Source: Verrucomicrobiaceae bacterium
Lineage (GTDB): Bacteria > Verrucomicrobiota > Verrucomicrobiia > Verrucomicrobiales > Akkermansiaceae
Direction of reading: 5' to 3'
Assembly (NCBI GenBank): GCA_027483005.1
Contig: JAIXVN010000385.1
Coordinates: 1-8,983, forward strand
DNA: 8,983 nt
In this document: piece by piece, positions 5,374-8,983 of the stretch
Layout of the letters: each line of letters opens with the position of its first letter
How positions within the stretch are numbered: the stretch's first letter is position 1
The notes under the pieces: model-generated
What the model saw: only the letters and a program-made list of their open reading frames with translations
Databases searched by the model: none
What the model was told of the DNA's origin: nothing
Position numbers and translations under genes: made by a program

Positions 5374-6363
5374 ATGAAACGCCCCCTCATTCCAACAGGC
5401 ACAACCGCGCTGGGCCTGCTCGTTCTGGCCAGCGGACTGGGTGCCGAGCCGTCGAAGCCCGCGACTCCGGATCCGGCCGCCAAGCGACCGAAGTTTTCCA
5501 GCAAGATCCACATCCCGGTCAAACTCGCCGCCGAGGTCACGCCCCTGCCACCCGAGGGTTACGAGAAGGTGTTTTCCGACGAGTTCGAGGGCGACAAGAT
5601 CGACAGGCAGAAGTGGGGCTTCCGCCTCGACAGCAAACTCCTCAGCACCCAGCGGCCGGAGAACGTCTCGGTGAAGGACGGCAGGCTCGAGATCGCCCTG
5701 CGCAAGGAATCGATCGGCGACAAGGCCTACACCGCCGGAGGCATCATCAGCCGTGAGAAGTTCGTCTATGGCTACTACGAGGCCCGTTTCAAGACACCGC
5801 CTGCGGAGGGCTGGCACACCGCGTTCTGGGCCATGCGGAAACGCTTTCCCGAAGATCCGAAGGGACCGGGCGCGCTGCTCGAACTCGATTTCTGCGAACA
5901 GGATGGCGGTGATCCGAATTTCTACAGCTTCGGGGTCATCAACCAATCGCGCTATCACCAGAGGAAGAACCACCAATCCTGGAACGCCGGCCGCTGGGTC
6001 ATCGAGGATGCGCCCGACACCTCAACGTCGTTCAACGTCTGGGGCTGCGAGTTCACCCCTGAAATCACGCGCTTCTATTTCAACGGCCGTCTGACAAAAG
6101 AGATCAGCTCCGCCGGATTTCCCCATGACGAGATGAACGTCTGGATGAGCGTCATCGCCAGCAACCTGAAGGGCGACCGCTGGGTGGACGACAGCAAGCT
6201 TCCGAACGTGGTTCAATGCGACTACATCCGCATCTATCAGCATCCGAAGCATCGCAAGGCGGAGGCCGCGGTGCGCGCCGAGGTTGTCCGTCCGTTGCCT
6301 CCCCTGCCCCCGGCCAAGAAAAAGGACGCTCCTGGCGGACCAAAGCTCGATGAACTCAATTGA
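5374..6363 (+). CDS. Secreted GH16-family endo-glycanase
   Basis: A 329-residue GH16 enzyme. The family comprises beta-jelly-roll retaining endo-hydrolases such as laminarinases, agarases, carrageenases and endo-galactanases. Residues 1-24 are a signal peptide, followed by a proline-rich linker. The domain begins at about 62 (GYEKVFSDEFEGDKIDRQKW) and includes YTAGGIISREKFVYGYYEAR, GWHTAFWAM, and the catalytic motif E170-L-D172-F-C-E175, the E-x-D-x-x-E form with a beta-bulge. E170 is the expected nucleophile and E175 the acid/base. The domain ends near VVQCDYIRIYQHP (279-291). The last 35 or so residues are a proline/lysine-rich tail of unknown role. The ATG at 5374 is preferred over an upstream TTG because it places the signal peptide at the N-terminus. 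The next gene starts 10 bases after the stop. The exact GH16 subfamily and substrate cannot be settled by eye. Confidence 0.9.
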   Translation: MKRPLIPTGTTALGLLVLASGLGAEPSKPATPDPAAKRPKFSSKIHIPVKLAAEVTPLPPEGYEKVFSDEFEGDKIDRQKWGFRLDSKLLSTQRPENVSVKDGRLEIALRKESIGDKAYTAGGIISREKFVYGYYEARFKTPPAEGWHTAFWAMRKRFPEDPKGPGALLELDFCEQDGGDPNFYSFGVINQSRYHQRKNHQSWNAGRWVIEDAPDTSTSFNVWGCEFTPEITRFYFNGRLTKEISSAGFPHDEMNVWMSVIASNLKGDRWVDDSKLPNVVQCDYIRIYQHPKHRKAEAAVRAEVVRPLPPLPPAKKKDAPGGPKLDELN

Positions 6364-6373
6364 AAGCCACCCC

Positions 6374-7450
6374 ATGAAATTTCCCTCCCTGCGATCGATC
6401 CGCCTGCGGATTCCTGCGATCTTGAGCGCCCTGGTGGGCTTGGTTTCGGCCGAGCCGGGGGATACCGCGCAGACCGCGTTCCGACCCGGGCAGGCGTGGC
6501 CGGACAGCGCGGGTGTCCACCTCAACGCGCATGGGTTCTGCGTCCTGGATTTCGAGGGCCGTCACTACTGGTATGGCGCGCACAAGATCGAGGGCAAGAC
6601 CGAGGACGAGAAGAACGAGGCGGGGGTCCGCTGTTATGTGAGCGATGATTTGATGAACTGGAAGGATCAGGGGCTGGTGCTTTCCGTTTTTGAAAAGGGC
6701 ACCCACCCCGATCTGGCGGAGGCCTTCATCCTCGATCGACCCAAGGTGATCTTTCAGGAAGCCACCAAGACCTTCCTGCTCTACTTCAAGCTCTATCCAC
6801 CGAAGTCGAAAGGCGGGAAAAGCGGCAAGGACTACGCGTGGGTCGGCGTGGCCACCTCGTCGAAGCCAACGGGTCCGTTTGAATACAGGGGATACTTTCT
6901 CGGCAATCACGACAAGTTCGGCACCGGGGACTTCGCCATCGTTCCGGACACCGACGGCTCGATCCATCACATCGCCGTCCGCAAGCCGGACAAGGCGCTG
7001 ATTCAGGGTCGATTGTCCGACGATGGCTTGAAGCCGGTGGGAGACTACAAGGTGCTGGAGGGCGTCACGATCGGCACGGAAGCCCCCGCGTTTTTCCGAC
7101 GGAATGGAAAGGTCTATCTCCTCGCATCGGAGACCTCCGGATGGAAACCCAACGCTGCCCGGATGTTCGTGGCCGACCAACTCGCAGGCCCCTACAAGGA
7201 GCTGCCCAATCCTTGCCGCGGCGTGAATCCCGTCAACCAACTCGGGCCCGACAAGACCTTCGGCGGCCAGAGCACCTTCGTTTACCAAGTGGCGGGTCGG
7301 AAGGACGCGTGGATCGCGATGTTCGACATCAACAAGCCTGAAAACCCGATCAACGCCGGCTACATCTGGCTGCCCATCGAGTTCGAAGCGGACCAGCCGG
7401 TCATCCGCTGGCGCGACACCTGGGATCTCTCGGTGTTTCCCAAACCCTGA
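6374..7450 (+). CDS. Secreted GH43-like enzyme, probable exo-beta-1,3-galactanase type
   Basis: A 358-residue five-bladed beta-propeller glycosidase of the GH43 type with a signal peptide (residues 1-26, ending GLVSA). Visible blocks are LNAHGFCVLDFEGRHYWYGAH (50-70), GVRCYVSDDLMNWKDQG (84-100), D186 in GTGDFAIVPD, E236 in IGTEAPAFF, GWKPNAARM, and Q299 in FGGQSTFV. E236 is the expected general acid and D186 the pKa-modulating aspartate. The usual GH43 base aspartate near the N-terminus is absent (NAHG instead), and a conserved glutamine (Q299) is present. From family knowledge this pattern fits the exo-beta-1,3-galactanase group rather than xylosidases or arabinofuranosidases. The ATG at 6374 lies 10 bases after the GH16 stop. 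Earlier in-frame starts (6350, 6284) overlap GH16 and displace the signal peptide. Probably in one operon with both neighbours. Confidence 0.85.
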   Translation: MKFPSLRSIRLRIPAILSALVGLVSAEPGDTAQTAFRPGQAWPDSAGVHLNAHGFCVLDFEGRHYWYGAHKIEGKTEDEKNEAGVRCYVSDDLMNWKDQGLVLSVFEKGTHPDLAEAFILDRPKVIFQEATKTFLLYFKLYPPKSKGGKSGKDYAWVGVATSSKPTGPFEYRGYFLGNHDKFGTGDFAIVPDTDGSIHHIAVRKPDKALIQGRLSDDGLKPVGDYKVLEGVTIGTEAPAFFRRNGKVYLLASETSGWKPNAARMFVADQLAGPYKELPNPCRGVNPVNQLGPDKTFGGQSTFVYQVAGRKDAWIAMFDINKPENPINAGYIWLPIEFEADQPVIRWRDTWDLSVFPKP

Positions 7451-7466
7451 ACTCCCTCTCGCTCGC

Positions 7467-8983
7467 ATGAACCCATCCAACACGTCCTTGTCCCTTCTTC
7501 TGGCTTTCGCCGTCACCACGACTGCGATGGCGGACCAGGAGCCCGCGGCCCCGGAGGTCGGGAAGATCCACAACGCCGGATTTGAATCCGGGACCTTGAG
7601 CGGCTGGAAAAACCTGAAGACCAAGCGTGCCGAGATTTCCAGCAAGGCCCAGGCAGGCCAGCATGCGATGGCCCTCGGTCCGGAGAGCGGAAACTGCAGC
7701 CAGGAGGTCAGAATCCGCCCCAACAGCCGATATCGCGTGTCGGCATGGGTCCGGACCGACGCCGGTTCCGAGCAGGTCGAACTCACTGTCAGGGATTTCG
7801 GCGGGTCGCCGGTGTCCATCGCCAGCGCGCTGCCGGAGTATACGAAAGTCGTGGTCGAGTTCACCTCGGCGCGGACCTGCAACACCGTTCTGATCGCGCT
7901 GAAGCATCCCTCCGGGCCGGGCAAGGGATATGCTGATTCGCTCGAACTGGAGTATCTCGGAGAAGCCCCGGAGCCGTCCATTCAGGAATTCGTGACTCCC
8001 ACCATGCCCGCCCCGCAATCCGAAGGCGGAGTGGAGAACCTTCCGGACAGCGCCATGAAGTGGTATCTCGACGCCCGATTCGGGATGTTCATCCACTGGG
8101 GCGTCTATTCATCGATCGACAAGGGCGGCGAGTGGGTCATGCACAGCAAGGTCATCCCGCCGGACGTCTATCGGGCCCGCGCGGAGGACCCGGAAAAGGG
8201 GTTCACCGCCGCGAAGTTCAAGCCCGCGGATTGGGCGGAGCTGGCCAGGAATGCCGGAATGAGATACACCGTCCTCACCACCAGGCATCACGATGGCTAT
8301 GCCTTGTTCGACAGCAAGCATCCCAACAGTTGGACCAGCACCAAGCATCTCGGACGCGACCTGATCAAGGAATACACCGACGCGGTCAGGAAAGCCGGGC
8401 TGCATGTCGGCCTCTACTACTCGCCGATGAGCTGGCGTTATCCGGGCTACTACAATGTCAGTGGAACCGGCTGCAAACCGAACGTCTGGGGCTACACCGC
8501 CGAGCCCTGGCACAAGGAAAACGCACGGCTCATGAAAGAGGAGGTCTATGAGCAACTCGGCGTGCTCCTCAGGAACTACGGCCCGATCGAATACATGTTC
8601 TGGGATGGCGGCTATCTTGGACAGAGCACCGATCGCCCACTGGAAGACCGTTTCTGGGACAGTGGAAAGCATCAGGATCCGAAGGGTGACTGGCAGGTGG
8701 GCGAGGCTTATCAGGACAAGGAGGAATCCACCGGCAAGGCCCTCGGAGTCATGGGCATGGTCCGCAAGCACCAGCCGCAGATGATCGTCAACGAGCGCTT
8801 TGGGTGGATCGGGGATGTGCATGGCGAGGAGGGCTCGGCCGCCACCACCGGCAACATCCGCAACGAGCAGATCATGGAAAAATGTGCATCGGTCCAGAAA
8901 GGCGGCTGGGGCTTTGTTCCGAATGCGTCCGTCATGAGCTTCGAACAAGTCGCCGTCCATCTTTCCAACTGCGCGGTGCGGAA
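7467..8983 (+). CDS. Secreted GH29 alpha-L-fucosidase with N-terminal beta-sandwich module (3' end missing)
   Basis: The frame is open from the ATG at 7467 to the window edge: 505 residues, C-terminus not seen. Residues 1-22 are a signal peptide (LLLAFAVTTTAMA). Residues about 35-165 form a probable carbohydrate-binding beta-sandwich (NAGFESGTLSGWKN, then SRYRVSAWVRTDAG), resembling CBM4/9-like folds. The GH29 TIM barrel follows from about 195, with RFGMFIHWGVYS (204-215), TTRHHDGYALFDS (271-283), GLHVGLYYSP (311-320) and YMFWDGGY, in which D380 is the expected nucleophile. The acid/base is less certain: E454 or E455 in GDVHGEEGS is a candidate. GH29 enzymes release alpha-L-fucose by a retaining mechanism. 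The start is 16 bases after the GH43 stop, in the same direction, supporting an operon. The acceptor glycan is unknown. Confidence 0.9.
   Translation, partial: MNPSNTSLSLLLAFAVTTTAMADQEPAAPEVGKIHNAGFESGTLSGWKNLKTKRAEISSKAQAGQHAMALGPESGNCSQEVRIRPNSRYRVSAWVRTDAGSEQVELTVRDFGGSPVSIASALPEYTKVVVEFTSARTCNTVLIALKHPSGPGKGYADSLELEYLGEAPEPSIQEFVTPTMPAPQSEGGVENLPDSAMKWYLDARFGMFIHWGVYSSIDKGGEWVMHSKVIPPDVYRARAEDPEKGFTAAKFKPADWAELARNAGMRYTVLTTRHHDGYALFDSKHPNSWTSTKHLGRDLIKEYTDAVRKAGLHVGLYYSPMSWRYPGYYNVSGTGCKPNVWGYTAEPWHKENARLMKEEVYEQLGVLLRNYGPIEYMFWDGGYLGQSTDRPLEDRFWDSGKHQDPKGDWQVGEAYQDKEESTGKALGVMGMVRKHQPQMIVNERFGWIGDVHGEEGSAATTGNIRNEQIMEKCASVQKGGWGFVPNASVMSFEQVAVHLSNCAVR

Noticed and set aside
6356..7981. 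541-codon minus-strand open frame opposite GH43 and GH29
   Set aside because: It spans two genes with strong family motifs on the other strand and reads as a high-GC shadow frame.

Overview
The window reads as a high-GC bacterial chromosome segment in which a mobile-element patch (about 80-4010) abuts the start of a secreted polysaccharide-degrading gene cluster (4027 to the right edge). The likely host is a Verrucomicrobiota-type bacterium. This is an inference from several secreted glycoside hydrolases in a row, a long REP-associated (RAYT) transposase flanked by GGGTCAGTCCC hairpins, and start codons in C-rich leaders without clear Shine-Dalgarno sequences. No rRNA, tRNA or other taxonomic marker is present, so the assignment is tentative.

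Left part. Positions 1-144 hold a flank of unknown origin and a solo copy of a repeat (98-134). An IS4-family insertion sequence follows (145-1719, 28-bp imperfect terminal inverted repeats) with an apparently intact DDE transposase (229-1695). Its right terminal repeat is fused to the left flanking repeat of a RAYT gene (1769-2788), a Y1/HUH single-strand transposase. An inverted copy of the same repeat (2767-2791) encodes the last residues and stop codon of the RAYT.

Middle part. A three-gene toxin-antitoxin cassette follows: a HicB-like antitoxin (2913-3122), a HicA-type mRNA interferase (3138-3344) and a second, different HicB-like protein (3346-3552). A truncated IS110-family transposase remnant lies on the minus strand (3612-4004).

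Right part. Four plus-strand genes encode predicted exported carbohydrate-active enzymes: a GH99-like protein (4027-5157), a GH16 endo-acting hydrolase (5374-6363), a GH43-like protein resembling exo-beta-1,3-galactanases (6374-7450), and a GH29 alpha-L-fucosidase with an N-terminal beta-sandwich module (7467 to the window edge, 3' end missing). The last three are separated by only 10 and 16 bases and probably form an operon. A GH16 endo-enzyme, a galactanase-like GH43 and a fucosidase together suggest attack on a fucose-decorated galactan, for example a type II arabinogalactan. That substrate is an inference. No sulfatase, transporter or regulator is visible in the window.
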